Below are positions 42,843 through 52,337 of a stretch of DNA of 64,000 bases, piece by piece. Position 1 is the stretch's first letter. Each line of letters begins with the position of its first letter. Source of the stretch: Pseudomonadota bacterium (GTDB lineage Bacteria > Pseudomonadota > Gammaproteobacteria > Pseudomonadales > Moraxellaceae); contig JAEWKT010000055.1 of NCBI GenBank assembly GCA_023393635.1, forward strand, positions 14,039 through 78,038, written 5' to 3'. The position numbers and the translations under genes were made by a program. Below the pieces are notes generated by a model, which was given only the letters and a program-made list of their open reading frames with translations, searched no databases and was not told the origin of the DNA.

Positions 42843-43437
42843 TCAGTCAACACCGCCTATTATTCTGGCCTCTACCTCAACAACACGGCGCCAGCTTCTG
42901 GCGCGCTTAAACGTGCCTTTTGATGTGATTTCACCAGAAATTGATGAAACACCATTTGCAGATGAGTCAGCCCAGACACTAGCCTGCCGTTTGGCCGAAC
43001 AAAAAGCAGGAGTAATTTCCAACCAGTTTCCACATGCAATGGTAGTAGGTTCTGACCAAGTGGTCTGGACTGCCAATGAACCTAAAGTATTTTTGGGTAA
43101 ACCCCTAAATGCAGCACGTGCTTATGAGCAACTACGAATCTTATCGGGTCAACTGGTTCATTTTGAAACTGCGGTAAATGTCCAATGCCAGCAATTAAAT
43201 ATTAATCGAACTGAGCTGGTACGCTATCTTGTTCACTTTCGCACATTAAGTAGTACTGAAATTCAGCGTTATGTGGCTTTTGACCAACCTTTTCACTGTG
43301 CAGGAAGCATCAAGGCAGAAAGTCTGGGCATTAGTTTGTTTGAAGGCATGCATGGCGAAGACTTTACTGCGCTATTGGGTCTGCCATTAATTAAGCTAGG
43401 TGCTATCTTGCGCGAAGTGGGCTGGGCGTCCCCTTAA
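42832..43437 (+). CDS. Maf/YceF-type nucleoside triphosphate pyrophosphatase
   Basis: Maf-family house-cleaning enzymes hydrolyse non-canonical nucleotides. The N-terminal S-T-S-T-T-R-R-Q-L-L, the D-E-T-P motif, G-S-D-Q-V, L-G-K-P and C-A-G-S-I-K-A-E-S-L-G-I motif are all present. The last one and H-G-E-D-F-T-A-L-L-G-L-P-L favour the YceF branch (7-methyl-GTP pyrophosphatase) over YhdE. The length is 201 residues. The start overlaps the DUF2237 gene, so the two are translationally coupled. Confidence 0.9.
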   Translation: MRFNQSTPPIILASTSTTRRQLLARLNVPFDVISPEIDETPFADESAQTLACRLAEQKAGVISNQFPHAMVVGSDQVVWTANEPKVFLGKPLNAARAYEQLRILSGQLVHFETAVNVQCQQLNINRTELVRYLVHFRTLSSTEIQRYVAFDQPFHCAGSIKAESLGISLFEGMHGEDFTALLGLPLIKLGAILREVGWASP

Positions 43438-43497
43438 ATTTTTATTCTTTATTCATTTCATTGTTTAGTAATCACCCTGCAAAAATTATCCGTTAAA

Positions 43498-43529
43498 AAA
43501 AGCCCCTGGAAATAATCCAAGGGCTTTTT
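43498..43529. terminator. Bidirectional terminator between maf-type gene and mnmG
   Basis: AAAAGCCCCTGGA and TCCAAGGGCTTTT form a 13-bp stem with one mismatch and loop AATAA. T-runs occur on both strands between two convergent genes. Confidence 0.88.
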
Positions 43530-43567
43530 AGTATGAAGTTTAAGAAGTACATCAAGCAATGAGTATA

Positions 43568-45445
43568 TTAACTGGCACGCTTTAAACCCTGTTTTTTTAA
43601 GGTGACCATTAGTAAATGAACGGCAGCAGTGGTCACGCCTGGAATTCGGCCAGCCTGCGCCAGGGTTGCAGGACGCACTTCTTTTAGTTTCTGGGTAATC
43701 TCACGCGATAAGCCCGACACTACGTCATAATCAAACTCGGCTGGAATGAGGCTCTGCTCAAGTTTTTTAAGCTGTGCCACATCATCCTGCTGACGATCAA
43801 TATAACCCGCATATTTTACGCCAATTTCAATTTGCTCACCTACCAGTTGTGAAACATTACTATCAGTCAGCTCGGCAATTTGAGTAAAACTGACATTAGG
43901 CCGCTTGAGTAAATCGATGGCGCTGCATTCCTTGCTCAGCACTTCGCCTGTTTGCTCAATAAAGCGTTGACCTAGCTTATTGCTTGGCGCTGCCCACAAC
44001 CCGCGTAAACGTGCAGTTTCTTGTTCAATGCTTTCCATCTTTTCACAAAAATGCGCCCAGCGAACGTCATCCACCAAGCCCATTTCGCGGCCAATGGCAG
44101 TTAAACGCTGATCGGCATTGTCTTCACGCAACATTAAGCGGTATTCGGCACGGCTGGTAAACATGCGATAAGGTTCTTTAGTACCCAAAGTAATCAGGTC
44201 ATCAACCAGAACGCCCATATAAGCCTGATCACGTGTTGGCGACCAGCCTTCTTGATCCCACGCGCGGCGTGCTGCATTTAAACCAGCTAGCAAACCTTGC
44301 GCCCCTGCTTCTTCATAGCCCGTAGTGCCATTGATCTGGCCAGCAAAATACAGGTTGTGAATCGACTTGGTCTCTAAAGTAGGCTTTAAAGCTTGTGGAT
44401 TAAAATAATCATATTCAATGGCATAACCAGGGCGCAAGATATGCGCATTTTCCATGCCCTTAATAGAACGAACCAGTTTAAACTGGATATCAAACGGCAA
44501 ACTGGTAGAAATACCGTTTGGATATAACTCGTGCGTGGTTAAACCTTCTGGCTCCAGAAAAATCTGATGGCTGTTTTTATCACTAAAACGATGAATTTTG
44601 TCTTCAATTGAGGGACAGTAGCGCGGCCCTACACCTTCAATAACCCCTGTGTACATCGGTGAGCGATCTAATCCGCTACGAATAATGTCATGGGTTTGCT
44701 CATTGGTATGGGTGATAAAACAGTTCACTTGCGCAGGATGCATGGATGCATCACCCATAAACGACATTACAGGAATTGGCGTGTCGCCAGGTTGTGGCGT
44801 CATGACTGAAAAATCCACCGAACGCGCATCAATACGCGGTGGCGTGCCTGTTTTTAGGCGACCAACAGGTAAATTTAACTCGCGCAAACGGTCTGCCAGT
44901 GCAATAGATGGTGGATCACCTGCGCGTCCCCCTTTGGATTGCTGCATGCCGATGTGAATAATGCCCCCCAAAAACGTACCCGTGGTGAGCACGACTGTCT
45001 GGGTGTCAAAGCGAATCCCCATTTGGGTAATCACGCCTTTTACCGTATCGCCCTCAACTACCAGATCGTCGGCAGCTTGCTGAAAAATATCTAAATTAGG
45101 CTGATTTTCCAGAATTTCACGAATGGCTGCTTTATATAAAATACGGTCGGCTTGAGCACGTGTTGCACGAACGGCTGCACCTTTACGCGCGTTTAATACC
45201 CGAAATTGGATACCACTTTTATCGGCAGCCAGCCCCATCGAGCCGCCCATAGCATCAATTTCACGCACCAGATGCGATTTGCCAATACCACCAATAGCTG
45301 GGTTGCAGCTCATCTGTCCTAAAGTTTCAATATTATGCGTGAGTAGCAGGGTTTGTCGTCCCATGCGTGCAGCAGCCAGCGCAGCTTCGGTGCCCGCATG
45401 TCCACCGCCGATTACAATCACGTCATAAGCTTTAGGATAGTGCAT
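43568..45445 (-). CDS. mnmG: tRNA uridine-5-carboxymethylaminomethyl modification enzyme MnmG (GidA)
   Basis: MnmG with MnmE installs the cmnm5U34 wobble modification. The FAD motif is V-I-G-G-G-H-A-G-T-E-A-A at about 11-22. C-N-P-A-I-G-G-I-G-K-S-H-L and the A-G-Q-I-N-G-T-T-G-Y-E-E-A-G-A-Q-G segment follow. The C-terminal helical domain with I-G-V-K-Y-A-G-Y-I-D-R-Q is present. At 625 residues it is full length. Confidence 0.98.
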   Translation of the reverse strand: MHYPKAYDVIVIGGGHAGTEAALAAARMGRQTLLLTHNIETLGQMSCNPAIGGIGKSHLVREIDAMGGSMGLAADKSGIQFRVLNARKGAAVRATRAQADRILYKAAIREILENQPNLDIFQQAADDLVVEGDTVKGVITQMGIRFDTQTVVLTTGTFLGGIIHIGMQQSKGGRAGDPPSIALADRLRELNLPVGRLKTGTPPRIDARSVDFSVMTPQPGDTPIPVMSFMGDASMHPAQVNCFITHTNEQTHDIIRSGLDRSPMYTGVIEGVGPRYCPSIEDKIHRFSDKNSHQIFLEPEGLTTHELYPNGISTSLPFDIQFKLVRSIKGMENAHILRPGYAIEYDYFNPQALKPTLETKSIHNLYFAGQINGTTGYEEAGAQGLLAGLNAARRAWDQEGWSPTRDQAYMGVLVDDLITLGTKEPYRMFTSRAEYRLMLREDNADQRLTAIGREMGLVDDVRWAHFCEKMESIEQETARLRGLWAAPSNKLGQRFIEQTGEVLSKECSAIDLLKRPNVSFTQIAELTDSNVSQLVGEQIEIGVKYAGYIDRQQDDVAQLKKLEQSLIPAEFDYDVVSGLSREITQKLKEVRPATLAQAGRIPGVTTAAVHLLMVTLKKQGLKRAS

Positions 45446-45537
45446 AATAAACTTTTCTATTGATGAAAAAACAGGCGGGAATTATAGTCTATTTTCGCTC
45501 CCAGATACAGTAATTGCACCGCATGCTTTACAAACAA

Positions 45538-45559
45538 AAGCCCGTGATAGAACGGGCTT
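45538..45559 (-). terminator. Terminator of alkB
   Basis: AAGCCCGT and ACGGGCTT form an 8-bp stem, followed on the minus strand by TTTGTTTG, 21 bp past the alkB stop. Confidence 0.75.
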
Positions 45560-45580
45560 AAGCACTTGGAAGCTTTAAAA

Positions 45581-46828
45581 CTAAATAGGTTCGGCTGCGC
45601 TGGTATTTTTGTTGGAATCTTTATTGATATCTTTATTTAACAACTGATCTACCACGCCAAACTTCTTAAACAATCTTGCACGTGCCTTAGGGTATACATT
45701 GGCACGGTGAAGATCACCTTTATAATGATCCACCACGCGCTGATCCATTATTTTATACCACCACTTTGGAATAATGGCGGGCAACAATAATGAAGCGTAG
45801 CCTGCAGGTAATTGTGGCACTTCTTCAAAATGGCGTAGTGCCTGAAACGCGCGGGTTGGATACGCATGGTGATCGGAGTGGCGCTGTAACTGGTATAAAA
45901 ACAGGTTAGTAACCATGCTGTTGCTGTTCCAGCTATGCTCAGGCATCGTGCGCACGTATTTTCCATTGGGCAGCTGCTCACGCTTTAGCCCATAATGCTC
46001 CAGATAATTCACCACTTCAAACAAAGTAAAACCATACACTGCCTGAGTTACCAGATATGGAATAACACGTCGGCCAAAAACAGCAATCATGGTGGCATGA
46101 AAGCCAGCTGACATTAACCAGCCCTGAATCAGCTCATTGTCCAGCGACCAGAAAGTTTTTCCTTTGCGTTCCAGACGACGGGTTTCAATCTCAAGGGCTG
46201 ACTTAAAACTGCCCACCACAGTGCGTGGCCAGAATTGCCAGAAGCTCTCCCCCATTTGCGAAGACGCTGGATCTTCAGGGGTGGCAACACGTCGGTGATG
46301 ACCGTATGGATGTTCTACACGAAAATGAATATATCCTGTTGGCAATAAAGCCAGATGCGATAGATAATGGTAAATTTTTTCAGATTTATGGCTAAGCTCA
46401 TGTGCCGTATTGATGGCAATACCATTGATGGCACCAATCGACGCACCCAATACAAGCTGGTCAATCAGGGGTGTACCTTTGCGGCTAGCCGCATAAGCGC
46501 CAATCAGTGTGCCCAGATATTGCGTTGGAATATAAGCCTTTACGATACGCATATAATACGGGTCTTGCTCTAACTGCTTGATGGCTTCTTCTGGATGGTT
46601 TTCTGCGTCAGGCCCTACAATTTTATCCATTAAAGGCACAATGCCATGCAGCATGATTGGCCCTAAAGCCGCCAAAGCACGTAGTTTTTTGGGCGCGATG
46701 GCATAGCCTGCTGCAGCAGTTACCCCAATAATGGGCAATGCAGGACTAATTAACCACAAGTAACGCTTTGGGTCTTTATGTTGAGTCGCTGGTTGCTTTA
46801 GCAAGCTCAGTGGGGTGTGGGCATTCAT
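45581..46828 (-). CDS. alkB: Alkane 1-monooxygenase (AlkB/AlkM)
   Basis: This is an integral-membrane di-iron hydroxylase that oxidises the terminal carbon of medium-chain alkanes with rubredoxin as electron donor. The histidine boxes are H-E-L-S-H-K at about 143-148, E-H-P-Y-G-H-H at about 172-178 and L-Q-R-H-S-D-H-H-A near 315. The diagnostic N-Y-L-E-H-Y-G-L is also present. Six hydrophobic segments are expected. ATG 46828 has GGAG eight bases upstream and gives 415 residues, near the usual length. No rubredoxin gene is beside it. An AraC-type regulator is divergently transcribed 145 bp away. Confidence 0.96.
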   Translation of the reverse strand: MNAHTPLSLLKQPATQHKDPKRYLWLISPALPIIGVTAAAGYAIAPKKLRALAALGPIMLHGIVPLMDKIVGPDAENHPEEAIKQLEQDPYYMRIVKAYIPTQYLGTLIGAYAASRKGTPLIDQLVLGASIGAINGIAINTAHELSHKSEKIYHYLSHLALLPTGYIHFRVEHPYGHHRRVATPEDPASSQMGESFWQFWPRTVVGSFKSALEIETRRLERKGKTFWSLDNELIQGWLMSAGFHATMIAVFGRRVIPYLVTQAVYGFTLFEVVNYLEHYGLKREQLPNGKYVRTMPEHSWNSNSMVTNLFLYQLQRHSDHHAYPTRAFQALRHFEEVPQLPAGYASLLLPAIIPKWWYKIMDQRVVDHYKGDLHRANVYPKARARLFKKFGVVDQLLNKDINKDSNKNTSAAEPI

Positions 46829-46880
46829 TGGCGGCACTCCAGAATTTAATTGTCCTAATCGTTATGCCCATCATTTATCA

Positions 46881-46928
46881 GACGCTATCCATCTACCAGT
46901 TGTGAGCGTCCAGAAAATCTATTCCAGA
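46881..46928. promoter_or_regulatory. Candidate operator elements between alkB and the AraC regulator
   Basis: GACGCT (46881-46886) and AGCGTC (46905-46910) form an inverted repeat with an 18-bp spacer. TCCAGA occurs directly after it at 46909-46914 and again at 46923-46928. These are weak candidates for a regulator site in a 145-bp divergent promoter region. Confidence 0.25.
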
Positions 46929-46973
46929 CACTATAAGCTATGTTTTTACTCATATTTTGTCATACACTAAATA

Positions 46974-47945
46974 ATGAGCTTGCCTTTTGTCCCTGAGAAC
47001 GTGATGGATGCTTTAAGCAAAATTCTAGATGACATTCATATGCGTGGTGCCGAATATTTATATGTTTCAGGCTGTAATGACTGGCATTTTTGCCTCGACA
47101 CTCAAGGCGAATGTGTTTTTCATATTATGCTGTTTGGCGATGCAATGATTGAAATGCATCAATCAGCAGCAAATGAACCACAAGTCCAGCCTATGCAAGC
47201 TGGCGATATTATTATTGTGCCCACAGGCAAAAAACATCAAGTGTATAGCAATACGGCCAGTGCAACGTTAAACCCTGCTTTTGATTTACGCCCAGAATTT
47301 CATGGGCATCGTAATGACAGTGTCAATTTGGGTGGGCAAGGTCAGGCCAGTAGTCTGGTGCTGTCTATCCGCTGCTTACTGGATGTCGAAATGGCGCGGC
47401 CGCTACTGACCGCGCTGCCATCACTAATGACGATTAATAATGCCATGGACACAGGTGCTCCTTCGTGGCTTCAAATTGGCCTGCAATTTTTGGCACTTGA
47501 AGCTGAGCGTAGCCGTCCTGGTCGTGACACCCTGATTAATCGTCTGGTCACCATGTTACTTATTGAATGTGTGCGGGATTATATTGAGCAGCTACCGCAA
47601 GGCTCGGAAAACTGGCTAATGGCCTTGCGCGATCCCCAGCTTGCCCCAGTGCTTAGTGCAATTCATGCGCAACCCGAAAAATCATGGACGGTAGCAGAGC
47701 TGGCCTCGCTGGCACTGATGTCGCGCTCTGCGTTTGCCGAGCGTTTTAGTCATACTATTGGTGAAACGCCACTTGCTTATCTGGCAGCACATCGTTTACG
47801 CCTTGCAGCATGGCATTTACGCGAAAACAATCAGGGCATTGGTCGTATTGCTGAAAAAGTGGGCTATAGCTCAGAAACTGCCTTTAGTCAGGCTTTTAAG
47901 CGTCATTATGGGCAATCGCCCAGTCATTATCGCAAGCACAGTTAA
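46974..47945 (+). CDS. AraC-family transcriptional regulator with N-terminal cupin domain
   Basis: The 323-residue protein has an N-terminal cupin-like sensor of the cupin_6 type. Its Y-V-S-G-C-N-D-W-H-F-C, G-D-I-I-I-V-P-T-G and H-Q-V segments are recognisable. A C-terminal double helix-turn-helix follows from about residue 225. It contains W-T-V-A-E-L-A-S-L-A-L-M-S-R-S-A-F-A-E-R-F and I-A-E-K-V-G-Y-S-S-E-T-A-F-S-Q-A-F-K-R. Its divergent position relative to alkB points to control of alkane oxidation, but the N-terminal type differs from classical AlkR of Acinetobacter. Confidence 0.9.
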   Translation: MSLPFVPENVMDALSKILDDIHMRGAEYLYVSGCNDWHFCLDTQGECVFHIMLFGDAMIEMHQSAANEPQVQPMQAGDIIIVPTGKKHQVYSNTASATLNPAFDLRPEFHGHRNDSVNLGGQGQASSLVLSIRCLLDVEMARPLLTALPSLMTINNAMDTGAPSWLQIGLQFLALEAERSRPGRDTLINRLVTMLLIECVRDYIEQLPQGSENWLMALRDPQLAPVLSAIHAQPEKSWTVAELASLALMSRSAFAERFSHTIGETPLAYLAAHRLRLAAWHLRENNQGIGRIAEKVGYSSETAFSQAFKRHYGQSPSHYRKHS

Positions 47946-48215
47946 AATTTTTCTGGGCAGCTTTTTAAAGCTATTTTGAAAAAACTTGTTGGTATATTCA
48001 TATTTTTAAATTTCTTAGTCATAAAAAAACATGACATTGTCATTACAGTAAATAAAACTTAACACTAACTACAAAGTGTGTATGTTTGAAAGACAATTCA
48101 TACAAGGACATTTGACCTGTTTTTAGCCTTTAATCAAAGCTCAAAATAAGCAAATTTATATATAGGTTTGCATTTTATTCTTTAGTTAATGATTAATACA
48201 CATGAGGCAGTACAA

Positions 48216-50036
48216 ATGACTCAAGCCCTTGATACGGACGTTTTTTGCCATGAGTTACCTGTGGTGTACGACTGGACAGTATTAATTGAACAACGTAGCT
48301 TGAGTTTTGCCGAATTAAATAGCTCAAATTGTCACTCTCAGGCATGGGCAATGTTTAAAGGTAAACCGCTTATTTATCAACAAATTGATCATCTTATTCA
48401 GTGCGGTTTTAAAAAATTTTTACTGGCTTTTTTTCATGTTGATCATATTGTTAAACAACAAATCCAACAACTTCAAACCTTGTATGAAGACTGCACCTTT
48501 AAATGTATTGCGGTAGAGGATTCATGGTTTTTTGAAGATCATGGCAAGCTTTCAACACAAGGTGAAAAATATCTACAGCATTATATTAATATTTTTTTAC
48601 GCCATCAGCCTGCCAAGCCATCCTTTGTATGGATTCAAAAAATTCAGGCCACAGCGATTAATCCTTTAAAGCATTTAAATATTGATCCACACCATGCCTG
48701 TGCATTAACCTGGGTAAAGCAAGCCAAGCCACGCAGTAATAAATTAGAAAATATTGGCTTGTGGTTAGATATCAAAGGGTTTGCTTACCGTTATAAAGCA
48801 ATTTTGCAATCTGATTTACGTCCATTAAACGGCTCAATTGTGCAATATTGTTTTGCACATGTGAATCAACATAGCCAGGATATTATCTTAAAAGACAAAG
48901 ACGGTAGTTCTTTTCAACATCGCTTTGAAGAGGATGGCTTAGTGGCCAGCCGCTGTTTTAATCAGGTGTCTATTGATACTAAAACTGGCGTAGTCACCAA
49001 ACAATCAAGTTCAGTAAAAAAACTACAGCAAGAAGTGAGTTTCTACCAGCAGCTTCCCCAGCAACTGCAAATTTATTTTCCACGCTTAATTGACTCAAGC
49101 AGCAATCAAATTAATCAGACACAATCTAAAGAAAATGAAAATAAGCAAACCAGTGCCTGGTATTCACTGGAGTATTATCCGTATAAGTCCTTGTCCCAGT
49201 ATTTTGTATACTATACCCTGCCCCTAACCTATTGGAGTGATGTGTTTGATCGGCTACTTGCCATTCATCAGCAGTTTGTGGCAGTGACCCCAACTTATAA
49301 CCAGCCTAATAACTCCACGCCTAAAACCTTACTTGACTCGCAACAACTTAATGATTTTTATATTGAAAAATTACATCAACGCTTAGTGCAGGCAAAGGAA
49401 AATACAGCATTAGCCACTATTTTAAATGCATCAAATATTTGTATAAATAATAAAACCTTAATGGGAATAAATCGCCTGTTACCCTGGCTTAAACAACAAA
49501 TTAAGCGTTTAAGTAAAAATGTTAAGTCAGGTTTTATCCATGGTGATTTGTGTTTTTCCAATATTTTATTTGAGCCTGCAAGCGGTGTCATTCGGTTGAT
49601 TGATCCACGTGGTGAGTTTATGGGATCAGTCAATCAGGGTGATTCACGTTATGACCTTGCTAAACTTTTGCATTCTGTGCATGGCCGCTATGACTTTATT
49701 ATTAATGACTTATTTGTTTTACAACAAGATGAACTGCAATTTAATTTTAATACGCCACAAACACCTTATTTAGATCAGCTTGAGCAATTGTTATTTAACA
49801 GTTTAAAACAGCACACCAGCTATGCCATCAATGATTTAATTTTATTAGAAAGCTTATTATTTTTAACCATGTTGCCACTGCATGATGATCAACCAAAGCG
49901 TCAAATTGCCTTTTTACTCACAGGTTTAAAACTATTAAATGAAGTATATGCTGCCGATATGCTAAGTCATCAGCCTACGCCAGAGATACAACTGACAGCA
50001 CGCTTTGATGCACAACCAAAAGCAGTGGCGCTATAA
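48216..50036 (+). CDS. Fusion of a degenerate nucleotidyltransferase-like domain and a phosphotransferase (APH-like) domain
   Basis: The 606-residue protein has two visible parts. Residues about 40-130 contain F-K-G-K-P-L-I-Y-Q-Q-I-D-H-L, resembling the post-signature helix of sugar nucleotidyltransferases, but the G-x-G-x-R loop is absent. The C-terminal half resembles aminoglycoside/choline kinases: the catalytic loop is F-I-H-G-D-L-C-F-S-N with His442, and the metal-binding segment is L-I-D-P-R-G. It begins a tight cluster with a HAD phosphatase, a nucleotidyltransferase and a WavE-like gene. The start is ATG 48216 behind GAGG, not the upstream 48189. The substrate is probably a sugar or polyol for a surface polymer. 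Confidence 0.75.
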   Translation: MTQALDTDVFCHELPVVYDWTVLIEQRSLSFAELNSSNCHSQAWAMFKGKPLIYQQIDHLIQCGFKKFLLAFFHVDHIVKQQIQQLQTLYEDCTFKCIAVEDSWFFEDHGKLSTQGEKYLQHYINIFLRHQPAKPSFVWIQKIQATAINPLKHLNIDPHHACALTWVKQAKPRSNKLENIGLWLDIKGFAYRYKAILQSDLRPLNGSIVQYCFAHVNQHSQDIILKDKDGSSFQHRFEEDGLVASRCFNQVSIDTKTGVVTKQSSSVKKLQQEVSFYQQLPQQLQIYFPRLIDSSSNQINQTQSKENENKQTSAWYSLEYYPYKSLSQYFVYYTLPLTYWSDVFDRLLAIHQQFVAVTPTYNQPNNSTPKTLLDSQQLNDFYIEKLHQRLVQAKENTALATILNASNICINNKTLMGINRLLPWLKQQIKRLSKNVKSGFIHGDLCFSNILFEPASGVIRLIDPRGEFMGSVNQGDSRYDLAKLLHSVHGRYDFIINDLFVLQQDELQFNFNTPQTPYLDQLEQLLFNSLKQHTSYAINDLILLESLLFLTMLPLHDDQPKRQIAFLLTGLKLLNEVYAADMLSHQPTPEIQLTARFDAQPKAVAL

Positions 50037-50077
50037 ATTCAACATCTATATATTTAAGATCATTCAAGAGGTTTAAT

Positions 50078-50494
50078 ATGCGTGTATGCATCGATATTGA
50101 TGGCACTTTATGTGAAATTAGACAAGCTCACCAAACCTATGCGGATATCCAGCCACTACCTGGTGCAATAGAGCAGTTACAAGCCATGCGTAAGGCGGGC
50201 TACTATATTATTCTGGCTACTGCGCGCCATATGAAAACCTGCGATTCAAATGTAGGCATGGTGATCGCACGTCAAGGTAAAATCTTATTGCAATGGCTGG
50301 AAGACCATCATATTGAATATGATGAAATTTGGTTTGGCAAACCCAATGCTGACCTTTATATAGACGACCGTGCGCTGCGTTTTAATGGCAATTGGCATGA
50401 CATTGACATTGCTGGCCTGCACAATTTAAGTCAGCCTGAAGCTGCAAGCCACTTGCCAAATCCTCGCCAAAAACCAATGACCGAAGAGGTGTGA
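50078..50494 (+). CDS. HAD-superfamily phosphatase of capsule/polysaccharide clusters
   Basis: A 138-residue HAD hydrolase. Motif I is C-I-D-I-D-G-T-L-C-E (Asp6 and Asp8 region). Motif II is T-A-R-H-M-K-T, and the last motif is K-P-N-A-D-L-Y-I-D-D-R with the two acidic residues. No cap domain of size is present. Such small HADs occur in surface-sugar clusters beside nucleotidyltransferases, where they remove a phosphate from a sugar or polyol phosphate. Its stop overlaps a GTG preceding the next gene and shares its ribosome-binding site region. AGAGG precedes its own ATG. Confidence 0.85.
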   Translation: MRVCIDIDGTLCEIRQAHQTYADIQPLPGAIEQLQAMRKAGYYIILATARHMKTCDSNVGMVIARQGKILLQWLEDHHIEYDEIWFGKPNADLYIDDRALRFNGNWHDIDIAGLHNLSQPEAASHLPNPRQKPMTEEV

Positions 50495-50496
50495 AT

Positions 50497-51246
50497 ATGA
50501 ACATTGTCATTCCTATGGCAGGTAAAGGTTCGCGCTTTAGTCAGGCAGGATTTGAGGTGCCAAAACCCTTAATTGAAGTACACGGCAGGCCAATGTACCA
50601 GTGGGCAGCCAATTCTTTACCCCTGGATCAGGCAGGTAAATTGGTTTTTATTTTAAGACAGGATGAATTTACTGACCAACTGAGCGACGATATTGCCTAT
50701 ACCTATGCCGCCTATGACCCTGAGATTGTCATACTGGATGCCTTTACTCGTGGTCAAGCCGAAACAGTTTTTCTAGCCGCCGATGTACTGGATACCAATC
50801 AGCCGACATTAATCCATAATGCCGATACTGCTTTTGAGAGCATGACACTGCCTGATGCCCAGAGTTTTGGCGGCCTTGTGACTTTTGAATCTGCCCCAAA
50901 TGATGCGCGGTGGAGCTTTGCGCGCGTGGATGAGCAAGATATTGATAAAGTGGTTGAAGTGCGCGAAAAGCAAATTATTTCGCGTTATGCCTCTACAGGT
51001 ACTTATTATTTTAATGATACTACATGGCTACTTCAGGCAATTGATCATCAACTAAGCCATGACTTAACTGAGCAAGGCGAATTTTATATTGCACCTTTAT
51101 ATAATCAGGCCATTGCAGAAGGACATTATATTGAGCTATTGCACTGTCACAACTTTACAGGTTTAGGCACACCTGAAGAATTAAAAACAGCATGGCCAGA
51201 TATTCTGCAACGTTTGAGCCAGCAAACCCCTCCTCTCACTGTTTAA
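50497..51246 (+). CDS. Sugar nucleotidyltransferase-like protein (NTP-transferase family)
   Basis: The 249-residue protein begins I-V-I-P-M-A-G-K-G-S-R-F, the nucleotide-binding signature of sugar-1-phosphate nucleotidyltransferases, with P-K-P-L-I about ten residues later. Q-A-E-T-V-F-L-A and H-N-A-D-T-A-F follow, the latter taking the place of the metal-binding Asp segment, and then F-T-G-L-G-T-P-E-E-L near the end. ATG 50497 has GAGG at seven bases. With the HAD and kinase-like proteins it could make an NDP-activated precursor for the WavE-like enzyme downstream. Confidence 0.85.
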   Translation: MNIVIPMAGKGSRFSQAGFEVPKPLIEVHGRPMYQWAANSLPLDQAGKLVFILRQDEFTDQLSDDIAYTYAAYDPEIVILDAFTRGQAETVFLAADVLDTNQPTLIHNADTAFESMTLPDAQSFGGLVTFESAPNDARWSFARVDEQDIDKVVEVREKQIISRYASTGTYYFNDTTWLLQAIDHQLSHDLTEQGEFYIAPLYNQAIAEGHYIELLHCHNFTGLGTPEELKTAWPDILQRLSQQTPPLTV

Positions 51247-51274
51247 ACAAGCACCACTATAAAAAGAGCATCAC

Positions 51275-52318
51275 ATGAAAGATCAGGATTTTTTTAAGCT
51301 TAATGCCAAGCAAATGAGTCAGCATATTCAGCAGCAAGCCACACAGCCATTAGTACCTATAAATAGCGCGGATATTAGTGTGGTCATTCAAGGGCCAGTG
51401 TTTACGCAAACCACTCCTCAGGCACCACATGGGATTACCAAGCAGGTATTGCTGGCACTTAGACAGCATTTGCCTCAGGCTACTTTAATTTTATCAACCT
51501 GGAAAGGTCAGCCAATTGATGATCTTGAGGCAGATATTATTTTACAACTGGATGATCCAGGCACGACCAATTTTTATAAATCTGACGCCAAAGCAGATAA
51601 TTTATATAATAATGCCAATCGTTTAATTTACTCCACTCAGGCAGGCTTAGACCACGTCAAAACAAAATACACGCTCAAAATTCGTAGTGATTTGCTGATG
51701 TTTCATTCCCTGTTCAGCAGTTTCTTAAATCAGTTTGAGCAGGCAGATCCATCTTGGCAAGTATTACAGCAGCGGATTATTGGCTTTCCCATTTATAGTC
51801 TTAAATTTGAAAAAGCCAAAACAGGTTCTGCTGTAATCAATGCTTTGTTGCACCGCAAAGCAAAAGTCCAGCCACGTCCCTTTCATGTCTCTGACTGGGC
51901 TTATTTTGGCTTAACCGCAGATCTTAAAACCCTGTTCGCTTGTCCTCTACAAGCAGAGCCGACTACTTCGCGCTGGTTTGAAACACGGCCAAAACCTGCC
52001 AATGATATTTGGCCAGATCGCTTATGGCGTTATTCACCAGAGCAATATATTACCTCTAATCTGGCACAGCGCACGCTGGGTATTCAGCTTGAACATGGCT
52101 CACAAGATGATCCTGATATTCTGCAAGCATCAGCGCGATTTATTGCCAATAATTTTATTATTATTGACCAGCAACAATGGGGCTTGTGGTCTTTAAAACT
52201 TAAAATATATCAAAATAACCTGATGCCAGAAGTGCTGGACGGCTTGTACACACATCAGGTTTGGTACAGCGACTATCAAAAATATAGTGTCAATACGTCG
52301 AGTTTAGCCAAAGCCTAG
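51275..52318 (+). CDS. WavE-family lipopolysaccharide/capsule biosynthesis protein
   Basis: The 347-residue protein has the WavE start I-S-V-V-I-Q-G-P-V at about residues 33-41 followed by an L-P-x-A-x-L-I-L-S-T-W motif. The I-L-Q-L-D-D-P-G segment and the K-I-R-S-D-L-L motif at about residue 132 are also WavE-like; the latter resembles the acidic site of GT-A glycosyltransferases. W-F-E-T-R-P and L-W-R-Y-S-P-E-Q-Y follow near the C-terminus. In Vibrio cholerae wavE is in the core-oligosaccharide locus. Here it closes a four-gene module, 28 bp after the nucleotidyltransferase gene. Confidence 0.8.
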   Translation: MKDQDFFKLNAKQMSQHIQQQATQPLVPINSADISVVIQGPVFTQTTPQAPHGITKQVLLALRQHLPQATLILSTWKGQPIDDLEADIILQLDDPGTTNFYKSDAKADNLYNNANRLIYSTQAGLDHVKTKYTLKIRSDLLMFHSLFSSFLNQFEQADPSWQVLQQRIIGFPIYSLKFEKAKTGSAVINALLHRKAKVQPRPFHVSDWAYFGLTADLKTLFACPLQAEPTTSRWFETRPKPANDIWPDRLWRYSPEQYITSNLAQRTLGIQLEHGSQDDPDILQASARFIANNFIIIDQQQWGLWSLKLKIYQNNLMPEVLDGLYTHQVWYSDYQKYSVNTSSLAKA

Positions 52319-52337
52319 CAGTTGATGCTTTACTACA

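Noticed and set aside
48189..48215. Earlier ATG for the kinase-like fusion gene
   Set aside because: The ATG at 48216 has GAGG at nine bases, while 48189 has no ribosome-binding site.
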